NCBI GenBank assembly: GCA_003996215.1
Contig: QJPP01001939.1
Coordinates: forward strand, 124,001-188,000
Source of the DNA: Jaltomata sinuosa
Taxonomy: Eukaryota > Streptophyta > Magnoliopsida > Solanales > Solanaceae
Direction of reading: 5' to 3'
DNA length: 64,000 bases
In this document: positions 46,615 through 58,598 of the stretch, in pieces
Numbering within the stretch: the first letter of the stretch is position 1
Layout: the number at the start of each line of letters is the position of its first letter
Translations under genes and position numbers: made by a program
The notes under the pieces: model-generated
Seen by the model: the letters and a program-made list of their open reading frames with translations, nothing else
Database searches by the model: none
Told to the model about the DNA's origin: nothing

Positions 46615-48050
46615 GTTAATATGAGGAACAATGGAGCGAGGACAATAATCCTAGCAGTGGGATTGACTGCCAGAGGTAGAGGAAGGGGCAGGAGAAGGGG
46701 CCAAGGTAGAGCAGCACCTTCTAGGGGTAGAGCTCAGGAAGCTTCAAGATCATGTAAGGCGACCCCTCCCCCACCCCAAGATTGGGTCGAAGAGGAAGTC
46801 AAGGTTGTTGTTGAGGAGGGTGTAAAGAAGGTGGAGGTGGCACCGGCTGGAGGTGCCAGCCTTCCCCCTATCTCGCCCGAGGTGTTTTAGCAGGTGTGGT
46901 CCTTTTTGAGTAGGCTGGTTGGTGCTGGAGCCAATCCTATGAGTATGAGAGATCAGGTTCCGGGTGCTCAGCCAGCGGTTACTACAATTCCTAGGATGGA
47001 TGCAGCATCAGGCATAGACGACTTCTTTAGGCCAATGCTAGGTCCAATTATGACAGGGAATGAGCACGAGATATTGACCAAGTTCCTTAAGCTGAAACCT
47101 CCTACGTTTCAGGGTACTGAGAAGAAGGATGATTTTGAGTTCATATTGGACTAATATCAGAGGCTGCACAAGCTGGGCATTGTGCAATAGCATGGGGTTG
47201 AGTTCATCACTTTTTAGCTACAGGGTAATGCTAAGCAGTGGTGGAGGTCTCATGTGGAATGTCGGTCATCTGTCTTGCCTCCACTAACTTAGGAGAAGTT
47301 TCATGCTCTCTTCTTAGAGAAGTATGTGCCTTGTACTTTGAGAGATCGCAAGAAGGATGAGTTCCTGCTTTGAAACATGGTAGCATGTTGGTCTCAACTT
47401 ATGAGGCCAAGTTTCATGCTTTGTCTTATTTTGCTACACAGTTGTTGGGTACTGAAGAGGAGAGGGTTAGGTTGTTTGTGAAGGGTCTAAACACTGATTT
47501 GCAAGTGTTGTCTGTGCACATAACTTCAGCAGGGAAAATCTTCAATAAGGTCACCGATTATGTAAAGAAGTTATAAGGGGTTAAGCAGGTCGGGCAGGCT
47601 AAAATGTTAGCCAAGAAGTCCCAAAATGGGGGGAATTTTAGTGGTTCATTCTCTAGGGGTCATCATCAGCAGGTATACTATGCCCATCCTATTCAGTCAG
47701 CTCTGCCAGCAGCTACAGGTGGTCATTCAGTCGGTAATCAACAATTTTCAGCTCCTAGAGGTCAGGGAGCTTCTTACACATCTACTAGTAGGCCTATACT
47801 TGATCGCGGTTATTTCCATTATGGTGATCTAGGCCACTTTAAGAGGGAGTGACCTCATAGACAGACTGGTAATCAGGCTCAGCAACAGTCTAAGGCTGTC
47901 ATTCCAGCAAGTAGAGTTGGCTATGCTAGAGGTCATCCACAAGGTGGATGAGGTAACTTTTAGAGAGGTCAGGGAGACAGAGGTAATAGCCGCATGGGTA
48001 GGGGTGCGACACAACCATCCAAGGAAGTTTCTCATATTGATGTTCGAGCT
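46615..48050 (+). pseudogene. E5 gag (family B)
   Basis: The frame equivalent to MVNTRNN of E6 reads I-V-N-M-R-N-N: the start ATG has become ATA, leaving an internal Met at 46621. An RG-rich basic region follows (RGRGRGRRRGQGR), then GIDDFFRPMLGPIMTGNEHEIL, a broken capsid-like region and KGLNTDLQVLSVHITSAGK. The zinc knuckle (about 47805-47850) reads YFHYGDLGHFKRE-stop, losing every Cys. Stops at 46888, 47152 and others. Confidence 0.83.
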
Positions 48051-48515
48051 CACTATTATGATTTTCCACAGAGGCTTGAGGCTGAGGCATCAGAAGTAGT
48101 GACCACAGGTACAATTCTGGTCTATGATAGGATGGCTTCTGTACTTTTTGACCTAAGTTCTACATACTCTTATATTTTTGTTATTTTTTCTTTGGCTCTG
48201 GACTTTATTTGTGATATCCTTAATTCCCCTATCCATGTTTCCACCCTGTTTGGAGAGTCCGTGATTGTGACTCACATTTAGCATACTTGTCCTGTGATAT
48301 TTGTGGAGTTGCAAATTTGGGTAGACTTGGTAATTCTCAATATGGTAGACTTCGATGTTATTTTAGGCATGACACGGTTATCTCTGTATCATGTTGTATT
48401 GAATTGTAACACTAAGACTGTGGCTCTAGAAATTTCAGGTAAGGATAGACTATAGTGGGAAGGTGTGTAAAGGCCTAAGCCGGCTAAGATCATATTATTT
48501 GTTCGGGCTAGAAAA
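48051..48515 (+). pseudogene. E5 aspartic protease (family B)
   Basis: Reads VLFDLSSTYSYIF, where the D-x-G core glycine is lost, then LVILNMVDFDVILGMTRL. A stop follows THI at 48280. Inactive. Confidence 0.82.
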
Positions 48516-48518
48516 CTA

Positions 48519-49990
48519 GTGGGGAGAGGGTGTTTGGCCTTCTTGGATTATCTCTGGGATGATAGTATGGAGTTCCCATCTATTGAATCAGTTATGGTTG
48601 TTTTAGAGTTTCAGGAGGTGTTTTTGGCGGATTTGCCGGTCATGCCTCTGGACCGGGACATTGATTTTTGTATTGACTTGGAGCTAGGCACTCGCCCAAT
48701 TTCCATTCCTCCTTATCGCATGGCTCTGGCAGAGTTAAGGGAACTTAAGACTCAGCTTCAGGAACTCTTAGACAAGGATTTTATCCGTCCTAGTGCTTTG
48801 CCTTGGGATGCTCCAGTACTGTTTGTGAAAAAGAAGAATGGTAGTATGCGGATATGTATAGACTACTGACAGTTGAATAAGGTTACCATTCGGAATAAGT
48901 ACACTTTACCCCGTATAGATGATCTTTTTGACCAGTTACAGGGTGCATCTGTGTTCTCAAAAATTGACTTAATGTCAAGGTATCATCAGTTAAATATTAG
49001 GCCCGAGAATATTCCTAAGACTGCTTTTCGGACTCGGTAGGGGCATTACGAGTTTCTACTGATGTCATTTGGGTTGACAAATGCACCAGCAACATTCATG
49101 AGTTTGATGAATGGGGTTTTTAAGTCTTATTTGGATTCGTTCGTCATTGTGTTTATAGATGACATTTTGATCTACTCTAAGAGTAGGGAAGAGCATGTTG
49201 ATAATCTCCATATTGTGTTGGGTATTTTGAAGCACCAAAAACTGTATGCGAAGTTTTCCAAGTGTGAATTTTGGTTGATTTTAGTTGCCTTCTTAGGGCA
49301 TGTAGTATCAGAAAAGGGGGTGATGGTAGATCCCCAGAATATTGAGGCAGTCAAGAGTTGGGTCCGATCGAGCTCTCTGACTGAAGTGAGGAGTTTTGTG
49401 GGGCTTGCAGGTTACTACCGTAGATTTGTCAAGGATTTTACATCCATCTCTACTCACTTGATAAGGTTGACTCAGAAAGAGGTACCATTTGTGTGGTCCG
49501 ACAAGTGTGAGGAGAGCTTTCAAAAGCTCAAGGCACTTCTTATAACGGCTCTCATCCTTTCATTGTCGGTTGAAGGTAAGGATTTCATTGTATATTATGA
49601 TGCTTCACATTCGGGTTTGGGTGTTATGTTGATGCACGATAGGAATGTGATAGCATATGCTTCTAGGTAGTTGAAGGTTCATAAGAAAAACTATCTGACT
49701 CACAACTTAGAGTTAGCAGCGGTGGTTTTTACACTCAAAATTTGGAGACACTATCTTTACGCTGTCAAGTGTGAGGTGTTCACTGATCATCGCAATCTGC
49801 AACATGTATTTACTCAGAAGGACTTGAATCTGAGACAAAGAAGGTGGATGGAGTTGTTGAAGGATTATTATGTGACCATCCAATATCATCTGGAGAAGGC
49901 TAATATGTTGGCAGATGCATAGAGCCGAAAGACAGTCAGGATGGACAGTTTGGCTTATTTGGGGGTGTCCAAATAACCATTGGCAAAGGA
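48519..49990 (+). pseudogene. E5 reverse transcriptase and RNase H (family B)
   Basis: An otherwise almost continuous frame. RT: VLFVKKKNGSMRICIDY then a TGA where Arg (CGA) is expected, MSFGLTNAPATFMSLM and VFIDDILIYSKSREE. RNase H: YYDASHSGLGVMLM (catalytic Asp kept), NLELAAVVFTLKIWRHYLY and TDHRNLQHV. Four or so single-base stops, including TAG for CAG at 49668 and TAG at 49920. This is the least frameshifted RT in the window. Confidence 0.88.
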
Positions 49991-50930
49991 GATTCAGGCT
50001 ATAGAATCAAAGTTCGTGCAACTGGCCATCTCATAATAGGGTGGAGTGTTGGCCAGTGTTGAGGTCAAATCCACATTCATGGAGAAGATAAAGACTAAGC
50101 AATTTCAGGATGCACAGTTGAGCAAGCTTCAAGGCAAGGTAATATCCATAGAGTCCAGGGATGCCACATTAGACTCTGGCAGAGTGTTGAATTTCAGAGA
50201 AAGGATTTGTGTTCCTCAGGTTGATCACATAATTCAGAAGGTATTGACAGAGGCTCATGGTTTGCGGTATTCAATTCATGCGGGCGTAACCAAGATGGAC
50301 AGGAATTTGAGGCACTATACGGGAGGGGTTGTAGATCACCTATAGGGTGGTTTATGGCAGCCGATGTGAAGCCTCTGGGTATGGACTTGGTAAGGGAAGC
50401 GCAGGAAAAAGTAAGGGGCATTCAGGCCAAGTTACTAGCAGCCTAGAGCAGGCAGAAGGAATACGCGGATCACTAGGTAAGAGACATAGATTTCCAAGTT
50501 GGTGAGCAAGTACTATTGAAAGTGTCACTGATAAAAGGGGTTTCGCATTTTGGTAAGAAGGGAAAGCTCAGCCCTCAGTTTATTGGTCTATTTGAGGTTC
50601 TCGAAATGGTAGGACCAGTGGCTTACAAGTTAGCACTTCCACCCAGTTTATCCGGTGTCCATCTAGTATTCTATGTCTCCATGTTGAAGCGGTACCATGG
50701 GGATGGATATTACATTATCAAGTGGGATGAAGTATTACTAGACAAGGATCTTTGGTATGAAGAGGAACCAGTTGTGATTCTTGATCAAGATGTTCAAAAG
50801 TTGAGGACAAAGGAGATAAAGTCTGTGAAAGTTTAATGTAAGCATTATACGATTGAGGAAGCCACTTGGGAAACCAAGAAGGACATGCGGACAAGTATCC
50901 TCACTTGTCTGAGGATTCAAATACTACACT
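49991..50930 (+). pseudogene. E5 integrase with the catalytic core deleted (family B)
   Basis: The H2C2 region starts (YSIHAGVTKMDRNLRHY) and then jumps at about 50318 straight to GGVVDHL-stop-GG, which in E2 lies after the catalytic core. So the second half of the zinc-binding region and the whole Asp-Asp-Glu core are gone. The C-terminal region is well kept (GKLSPQFIGLFEVLEMVGPV, FYVSMLKRYHGDG), followed by a chromodomain-like end (CKHYTIEEATWETKKDM) after a stop. It cannot integrate on its own. Confidence 0.87.
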
Positions 50931-51000
50931 TTCCCCCTTTTATTTCCATATTTTTGGGTTGGATCATTTGGGGATGAACGATGGGTAAATTGGTATTTGT
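50931..51000 (+). other. E5 region between pol and the 3' LTR
   Basis: Short segment with GGGGATGAACGATGGG, the likely degraded polypurine area; no gene. Confidence 0.45.
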
Positions 51001-51349
51001 TGTAACAACCGGGTTCATCGTTATGGGTAAACCTTTTGTGCCAAGTTTCGAGTTAGAAAACTTTCGAGTTTGGGAGTTGAAAATTCTAGGCTAGGCTAGT
51101 CTCGACTAGTTTTGGAGTGAGATATGATCTAGGGTAATCTGGGTGAGTATTGGGTAACGTTTCTTGTATTGATCTAGTTTTCCTATTAGCTAATATATAA
51201 GGGAGTCCGGGGGACTTTCCAGAATTGAATTCGGGTAAGTAGAACTCTCGGTATGAAGGTTGACGTGAAGGGGTTATTCCGAAATGTCAGAAAATTAAGT
51301 GTGTTATAAAATGGGCAATTTTGGGGAACTTTATGACTTTTCGTCCTGT

Positions 51350-51510
51350 GTCAACCACTATGGTTGTTGACACATCGCTACAGCGACCTCCACTATAGCA
51401 GAATAATTACCGCTATAGCAGAAGTCAATGTCGGTCAGCACCGCTATAGCGGACGGTTCCGCTACGGCAGTATTTCTATAGTAGAGCGTGGACCGCTATA
51501 GTGGATGAGT
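51350..51510. repeat. Palindromic-word array in the E5 3' LTR
   Basis: CCGCTATAGCAG, CACTATAGCAG, CCGCTATAGCGGACGG, CCGCTACGGCAG and CCGCTATAGTGG words. It differs from the 5' LTR array more than the flanking LTR does. Confidence 0.85.
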
Positions 51511-52243
51511 CAGAATTTATGCAAAAGACTTCCCCAAAATGTTCAGTTTTCATCAAGATCGTTTTGGGAGAAGGGCAAAGCGATTTTGGGAAAACTTACT
51601 CCATTTTCCACCATTTCTCGTCCTAAAGTAAGGATTCTACTCCCCTAACTTAGTACTATCTTTCCTATGGAGTAGAATTGCTAGTTATGGACTTGGGGGA
51701 AGGTTTGGATTGACCTAGGAATGGTAGAATCTGGGGGAAAAGAGGATTCTAGGGTTTTACAGTTCTTGAGTCTTGTATATTATTGTTGGGTTATGATCAC
51801 TTAGCCATAATTCTCTCAAAGTATTCATGAAAATGATAAGCTTAGGTGGACCATGGTAGGAAAGCCTGGGAATGGGTTGAATGATCATAGTTTGGCCTGG
51901 GGATTGGGATTTTGCATAATCTGGGTATTTTAGGCTAGTAAGTTGATTGTAGTTCTTGTATGTTTGTTGCTAGATCGAGAACAAGCAAAGCATTTGGAAA
52001 ATGGGAAGGGTCTGGTTCAATAGAACTTTGAGTACTTTGAGGTAGGTGATGGTTACTGATTTCCAATATGCATTATGTGTTCATGTACCATTATTTAGTA
52101 TTGTACGAGTTGCATGCTTAGGGATTGAATTGTGAATGTCTAATTGTCCGGTTATCAGTCTTGTGAAATGAACTTTTTGTTGCTTGTTGATTTACAAGTA
52201 TGTTCGTTCATTGTTGTGATTGATTGGACTTGGTATGAAATTT

Positions 52244-52430
52244 GGTTGGGTCGGGTACCACGCCTGGTATGGGAATACTAACGGTTGGCTCGGGTACCAC
52301 GCATGGTATGGAAATACTAATGGTTGGCTCGGGTACCACGCTTGGTACGAGAATACTAATGGTTGGCTCGGGTACCACGCCTGCTATGGGAATTCATAAT
52401 GGTTAGCTCGGGTACCACGCCTGGTACGAG
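52244..52430 (+). repeat. 39-bp tandem repeat in the E5 3' LTR
   Basis: Five units with the GGTACCACGCCTGGTA core, matching 31036-31222. Confidence 0.93.
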
Positions 52431-53250
52431 TTATTTTATTTGTATTGTTGTATTTTTTTGATGGCTCCATGAGTGGACCGGGTTGTATTCTTAAATTGTA
52501 ATTTCTGCATATAGTCCATGAGAGGCTGGGCGTTTATATTTAAATGTGAGGTTGGTCTTGGTGTATACCGGAATTGCATGTTGAATACATAGGTTGTATC
52601 CTAGGGACCCTTGGTAGGTTGGGGTTATGTGAATAAGACATATGTTTATTGCCACTGATTATCCTTGATTATTAATGGGTTACATGTGGTTGGTAAGCTA
52701 AGGGAGGGACTCATAGTCTGGTTATATTGTTGACTTGCTACATGATTTTTGTACCTTACTATGTTTTGGTTTATTGTTCATATTCTGTTTATTGGAGTTG
52801 GCAGATGATCCTACTAGTAAATGGTGTTTGTGTACTGATTCTGCACTTGATTTTCTTTTTGTGAGTACAGGCAATCTTCCAGCGGCTGACAGACCTCACC
52901 TGTAGTCCCAGCATTTCCAGATCTCAAGGGTGAGCTACTTCGGTCGAGCTACCTTGTTGTCTTCTTTTAAGTTGTAGCACACTTGTTTTGGGCTTAAACT
53001 CTCTCTTGTTTTTGGGGTTGTATTCCCGTATTCTAGACGATTAGTAGTATGTTTTGGTACGGTGACTTTCAGGTTCTAGGAAGGATTTTTCCGCAGATTA
53101 TATGATATTAGTGTTTTAGATATTGAATTGCTAGTTTATTTACTTACACATTGGTTTTGAGCTGTTAGAATGGTTAAGTTTTGGGTTGATGATGGTTCGC
53201 TTGCCTGGGGGTTTGGGTGGGTGCCACTCACGGCGGGTTAGGTCGTGACA

Positions 53251-54238
53251 CTAATAGAAATACAAGTCTGACAGACACAGGTGAAGGAAGGAAAGAGACG
53301 CACCTCAGGTCCATTCAATAACAATGTATACAAAGAGAGTTAAAGAAGAAGGAAGTGGTATACCGGTAACCTCACATAATATTATAACATGCTCAAAACA
53401 AGACTAACAACTAAGTCATACTAGCAATACCACTCTTAAACCAGAAATAAACGGCCAATGACCCGAGTATAACTGTCAGGTGAACCAAATGAACATAATA
53501 CAACTCTCAGTTTCCAGTCATCGAATGTAACCATAATCAGGATCAGTATCACGATAGAATAACAATAAATAAAAGTCTACCTACAATCCCATGGGCGCCC
53601 ATACACCCGAGGAACACATACAAGTGGAAACAAACCCTTCGGCATCCCATACTACCAGAGCGTACACTGAGCAAACAACAAACAAGGGTGGATCCGAACA
53701 CAATATGCATGTTGTGATACGATATGCTGAAACCAAGTGATAGTAGTGTTGTATGTTACCCCATCCGGTACGTAAAAGGCCCAATAGAGGTAGGATCTAT
53801 GGAAGGGATTCCCCGAGTACCTCAACTCCATCGTACACCCCTCCTCTGTCACTCGCAGCACATAACCCTTAGTCTGGATCGACAAGGTTCATGCATACTA
53901 AATCTCATAATCTCAATATAACCGTCTAGAGTGTAGCCGGATCCAAATAAGTCACCAGACCTTGAAAATGCACGCCCAGGGTTCTACCTGAGTCTAAATC
54001 AGTGAATCAAGTCTCAAAAATCCAAACAAGGGTGGCCCAGACATAACCGGATCTAAAATAGTAGTAAAACTAATCTATTGCTCGGTCCGACCGATTCTAG
54101 GATTATTAGGAAAAACTGTAATAAAATCATCTTTTTAACCTCTTTTACCCTAAAAATATCCATAGAAATAATTTCAAACCCTTTCTAACCATTTCTTCCC
54201 AAAAATGGGCCCTCGAGGCCATGCAATGTTTAAAAAAC
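53251..54238 (-). repeat. E4 3' LTR, piece 2 (family A-related)
   Basis: Begins with the E5 target duplication CTAAT, then TAGAAATAC..., which aligns with E3 26245 onward (both contain GACGCACCT/GAACGCACCT). It is interrupted at 54239 by E6. The ORFs here (53581-53921) are chance frames also found in the other family A LTRs. Confidence 0.85.
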
Positions 54239-54589
54239 TGTAACGATCGGGTTCGTCATTATGGGTAGTCCAATCGTGCCAAGTTTTAGAGTTAGAAAAC
54301 TCCAAATTTAGGGGTTTGAAATTCTAGGCTAGGCTAGTCTCGGCATGTTTAGGAGCGAGGCATGGTCTAGGGCCATCTGGGTAAGGATGGGGTCAGATGT
54401 CTTATGTTGAGATAGTTTTCCTCATAGCTAAAACATAGAGGAGTCCGAGGACTTTTCAAAATCGAATTCAGGTAAGTAGAACTCTTGGAATCTAGGTCAA
54501 CGTGAATGGGTTATTTCGGGACATCAGGAAAATAAGTGTGTTGTAAAATGGACTGATTTTGGAGGTTTTACAACTTTCTATCTCGTGTC

Positions 54590-54755
54590 AACTGCTATAG
54601 CGGTTGACACTTTGTTGTAGCCGCCTCCTATGTAGCAGAAAAATTACTGCAACAGTGGAGGTCAACGTTGGTCAGCCTCCGCCATAGCAAGTGACACCGC
54701 TACAGCGGAACCGCTATAGCGGAGCGGACCGCTATAGCGGGCTCGATGAGAATTA
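54590..54755. repeat. Palindromic-word array in the E6 5' LTR
   Basis: GCTATAGCGGTTG, CCGCCATAGC, CCGCTACAGCGG, CCGCTATAGCGGAGC and CCGCTATAGCGGGC; several are perfect 12-bp palindromes (CCGCTATAGCGG). Confidence 0.9.
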
Positions 54756-55480
54756 AAGCTGAAATATTCCCCAAAACATTCAATTTTCACAATTTTGTTT
54801 TGGGAGAAGGGAAAGGCGATTCCAGGCATTTTTCCTCCATTTTTTTCCATTGTTTTTTTCCCTAAGGTAAGGTTTCTACTCCTCCAGTCTTCGTAATACT
54901 TTTCCTATGCGGTAGAATTGCTAGGAGGGAACTTGGGTGAAGGTTGGAATAACCTAGGAATGGTAAAATCTGGGAAAGAAGGGGGATTCTAGACTTGAAT
55001 GTTCTTGGGTGTTGTAAAAAGTAAGATATTATGATCACAGGTTGTTAAATTCCCTATTTTTATCCGTAAAAAATGATAGAACTAAGGAAATTAACGGTGG
55101 AAAGCCTAGGAAAAGGGTGGGATGATCATGGGTAGCCTGGGGTGTTGGGATTCACTATAATCTGGGTAATGTGCAGGCCTTGTTTGTTAATTTCATGTAC
55201 TTGTATGTTATTTTAGACCAAGAACGAGAAAGGAATCCGGAACACGGGAAAGCACGGGTTGAATAGAGCTTGGATCATTCGAGGTAGGTGATGGCTTACA
55301 ATTTCTGTGAATATTGTATGTGCTTGTACTCTTATCTAAGTGGTTGTATGAATTGCATTGCTTAGAGGGATTGTGTAGAATGTCTAAGGGTCCTGCTTTA
55401 CAGTCTGTAAGTTGAACGGTGTGTAATTGTTGGTTTATAAGTTGTGTGTTCATATATTGACTGTGGATTATTGACATTTA

Positions 55481-55625
55481 GTTGGCACGGGTACCACGCC
55501 TGGTACAGGTATACTAACGGTTGGCACGGGTACCACACATGGTACGAGTATAACAAATGATTGGCACGGGTACCACGCCTGGTATGAATTACTAACGATT
55601 GGCTTGGGTACCACGCCTAGTACGG
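55481..55625 (+). repeat. ~37-bp tandem repeat in the E6 5' LTR
   Basis: Four units of GGTTGGCACGGGTACCACGC plus CTGGTAC..., the same hairpin-core repeat as in E5. Confidence 0.9.
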
Positions 55626-56480
55626 GTTTATTTTCTGTATCATTGCATTGATATTGATTGCATTGCATTGACTGATATTGGTTCCGTGAGTGAACTGGGA
55701 TATTTGTTGAATTATAATATTGACTAGTGGTCCTTGAGTGATCAAGAATTCTATTATATCTGTCGAATTGGTCTTGGTTTAGGTTGGGTTATCTGTTAAC
55801 ACTTAGGTGTTGTCTAGAGGTGATCCCAGGATGGGTCCGATCTAGGAAGAAAGGATGGTTATATGTATCTGACTGTTGCTTATGGTTACTACAGGTGGAT
55901 TTCATACGGGAACAAGTTAGGCAGAGACTTATAGTGTAAGGGAGCCTGTTAGTATTGGTGCATGTCTTCCATACACTTTACTTGATATTGTTATACTGCC
56001 TATACACTGTTTATTTGGAAATTGACTAATGATCCTACCAGTACACAGTGGTGGTGTACTGATACTGCACTTGCTTGTCTTTCTTGTGAGTACAGGAAAT
56101 CTTCCAGCGGTTGAGACGCGACCTCATCTGTAGTACCAGCGTTCCAGACTTCAAGGGTTAGCTATTCGATCAAGCTGCCTTGTATCTATCTTTAGAGTTG
56201 TAGCCCATTTGTTTCAGGCTTAAACTATTTCCTTCATATTTTGGGGTTGCATCCCCATACTCTAGACATTGGTAGATTGTTTGGTATTGTGACTTTCAAG
56301 TTCTAGGGGATAATTTCCGCAGGTGAATGTTAATGAAGTATTTTTCCTAAATTATTGAATGCTAGTTTACTTTCCCCACTTGGTTTTGAGCTATTAGAAT
56401 GGTTACGTTCGGGGAGTGATGGTTCTCTCACCTGGGGGTTAGGTGAGTGTCACTCACAGTGGTCTGGGTCATGACAAAGA

Positions 56481-56493
56481 TGATATCAAAGCC
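56481..56493 (+). promoter_or_regulatory. E6 primer-binding site, degenerate initiator Met-tRNA type
   Basis: TGATATCAAAGCC, four bases after the LTR; two G-to-A changes from TGGTATCAGAGCC. Confidence 0.85.
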
Positions 56494-56696
56494 CTAGGTT
56501 TGTTGATCTCATCGTACCAAACAGGTCTAGTAGAGTCCTGCGGAATGGTGCGGAGATGTTCGTACTTTTCTTCGGGAGGCTATGGGTCTTTAGGAAAAAC
56601 TCTCTCTTCTTTCTTTCCTTCGTGCTATAACTTGATTCCAATTGGTATCTGGTGATACAAATTGGTATCTAGCCTTATTCACTCTTATGTCCACAG

Positions 56697-58094
56697 ATGG
56701 TTAACACAAGGAATAACGGAGCTAGAGCAGCGGTCCCAGCAGCTGGCTCGGCTGTTTGTGGTAGAGGCAGGGGAAGGGGCAGAGGACGAGGTAGAGTAAC
56801 ACTCGCCAGGGGTGGGGCTTGAGCTACTACTGATGCGCGCGAGGTAACTCCTCCCCCACCTAAAGAGCATGTTGTTGAGGATGTAGAATAAGTGGTTGTA
56901 GAGGATGAAGAGGAGCAGACGAAGGCAGCACCGATTGGGGGTTCAGGCCTTCCTGCTACGACACCGGAAGCCTTTCAGCAGACTTGGAACATTTTGAGTG
57001 GGTTGGTTGGTGCTGGAGCCATACCCGCAGCTTATGCAAATCAGGCCTTGGATACTCAGCTAGCGGTTACTACAACACCTAGGATGGATGCAGCTTTGGG
57101 CATGAATGATTTCTTCAGGCCAATACTAGACCCAGTGATAAGGAATAAGCATGAAATACTGACCAAGTTTTTCAAGCTGAAACTCCCTACGTTTCAGCGT
57201 ACGAATAGGGAGGATGCTTATGAGTTCATATTGGATTGCTATGAGAGGTTGCACAAGTTGGGTATTGTACATCGGTATGGGGTTGAATTTGTCACTTTTC
57301 AGGTACAGTGTGATGCCAAGCAGTGGTGGAGGTCTCATGTTAAGTGTCGGTCTTCTGTTCTACCTCCACTGACTTGGGAGCAGTTCTATGCCTTGTTCTT
57401 GGAGAAGTACGTACCCCGTACTTTGAGGGACCGGAAGAAAGATGAGTTCTTGAACTTAGAACAGGGTGGCATATCGGTTTCAGCTTATGAGGACAAGTTC
57501 CATGCCTTGTCTCATTTTGCTACATAGATATTGGGGTTCGAGGAGGAACGGGTCCGGTTGTTTGTCAAGGGTCTGAATACTGAACTGCAGGTGTTGTCAG
57601 TGCATATGACTTCTTCAGAAAAGGGCTTTAATGATGTGTTGGATTATGTGAAGAAGTTAGAAGGAGTTAGGCAAGCGGGGCAGGCTAAGGTTTTAGCCAA
57701 AAAGCCCCGGAATGAGGGAAACTATGGTGGTTCATACTCCAGGGGCCAGAATCAACAGGCTTACTCAGCCCATCCTATTCAGCCAGCCTTGCCAGCTACT
57801 ACAGGTGGTCTTCAGGGGGCTCAGTCTTCAGCTCCTAGAGGCCAGGGAGCATCTTATACATCAGCTAGAAGACCTACAATTGATCGTGGTTGCTTCTATT
57901 GTGGTGATCTGGGCCACTTTAAGAGGGAGTGTCCACATAGGCAGACAGATAATCAGGGTCAGCAGCCGTTTAGAGCAGTAGTCCCGGCAGGCAGAGGCGG
58001 TAATGCTAGGGGTCGTCCACAGGGTGGGCGAGGTAATTTTCAGGGAGGCCGGGGAGACAGGGGGAACGGCGGCGCAGACAGGGGTGCAACGTAG
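56697..58094 (+). pseudogene. E6 gag (family B)
   Basis: Starts MVNTRNNGARAAVPAAG with a long RGRGRGRGRGR tract, an acidic linker with two stops (56822 and 56888), then a capsid-like region from AFQQTWNILSGLVGAGAIPA to YEFILDCYERLHKLG, WWRSHVKCRSSVLPPLTWEQF and LEKYVPRTLRDRKKDEFLNLEQG. One TAG (57526) interrupts it. The zinc knuckle CFYCGDLGHFKREC (CX2CX4HX4C) is fully intact here, the only intact one among the elements in the window, followed by a Gly/Arg-rich tail. Best preserved Gag of the window. Confidence 0.88.
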
Positions 58095-58598
58095 TTGGCT
58101 CAAAAAGTTTCTCGGATTGATGATCAGGCTCATTGTTATACTTTTCCAGGGAGGACCGAGGTGGAAGCCTCAGATGTGGTGATCACAGGTACCATTCTTG
58201 TCTGCGATAAAATGGCTTCGGTATTATTTGAACCAGGTTCTACATATTCTTATATATCTGTGAGTTTTGCGTTGGGTCTGGACCTAATTTGTGATATCCT
58301 TGATTACCCTATCCATGTTTCTTCCCCGGTTGGAGAGTCTGTAATTGTGACTCATGTTTATCGTGATTGTTCTGTGGTGTTTATAGGGTTGCATACTTGG
58401 GTAGACTTGGTAATTCTGGATATGGATGATTTTGATATTATCTTGGGTATGACTTGGCTATCTCCTTATCATGTTGTGTTGAATTGTAACACCAAGACTG
58501 CGGCTCTAGAAATTTCGTGTAAGGATAGACTAGAGTGGGAAGGTGTGTACAGGCCTAAGTCAGTTAAGATAATATCTTTGTTCGGGCTAGGAAGCTAG
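58095..58598 (+). pseudogene. E6 aspartic protease (family B)
   Basis: Reads VLFEPGSTYSYISVSFALGLD: the catalytic Asp of the family (LFDPGST in E1) is replaced by Glu, although the rest (LVILDMDDFDIILGMTWL) is well kept and the frame is open. Probably inactive. Confidence 0.86.

Larger units (their letters stand above)
51001..53250 (+). repeat. E5 3' LTR (family B), 2250 bp, complete
   Basis: Runs TGTAACAACCGGG...GGGTTAGGTCGTGACA. It contains the palindromic array (about 51350-51510) and the 39-bp repeat (52244-52430). Next to it, E4 LTR resumes at 53251. Confidence 0.93.
54239..56476 (+). repeat. E6 5' LTR (family B, divergent), 2238 bp
   Basis: Runs TGTAACGATCGGG...TCTGGGTCATGACA. Flanked on the left by AAAAC (54234-54238), repeated exactly at 62734-62738. 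It contains the palindromic array at 54590-54755 and the tandem repeat at 55481-55625. It aligns with E5 LTRs but is clearly a separate subfamily. Confidence 0.93.
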
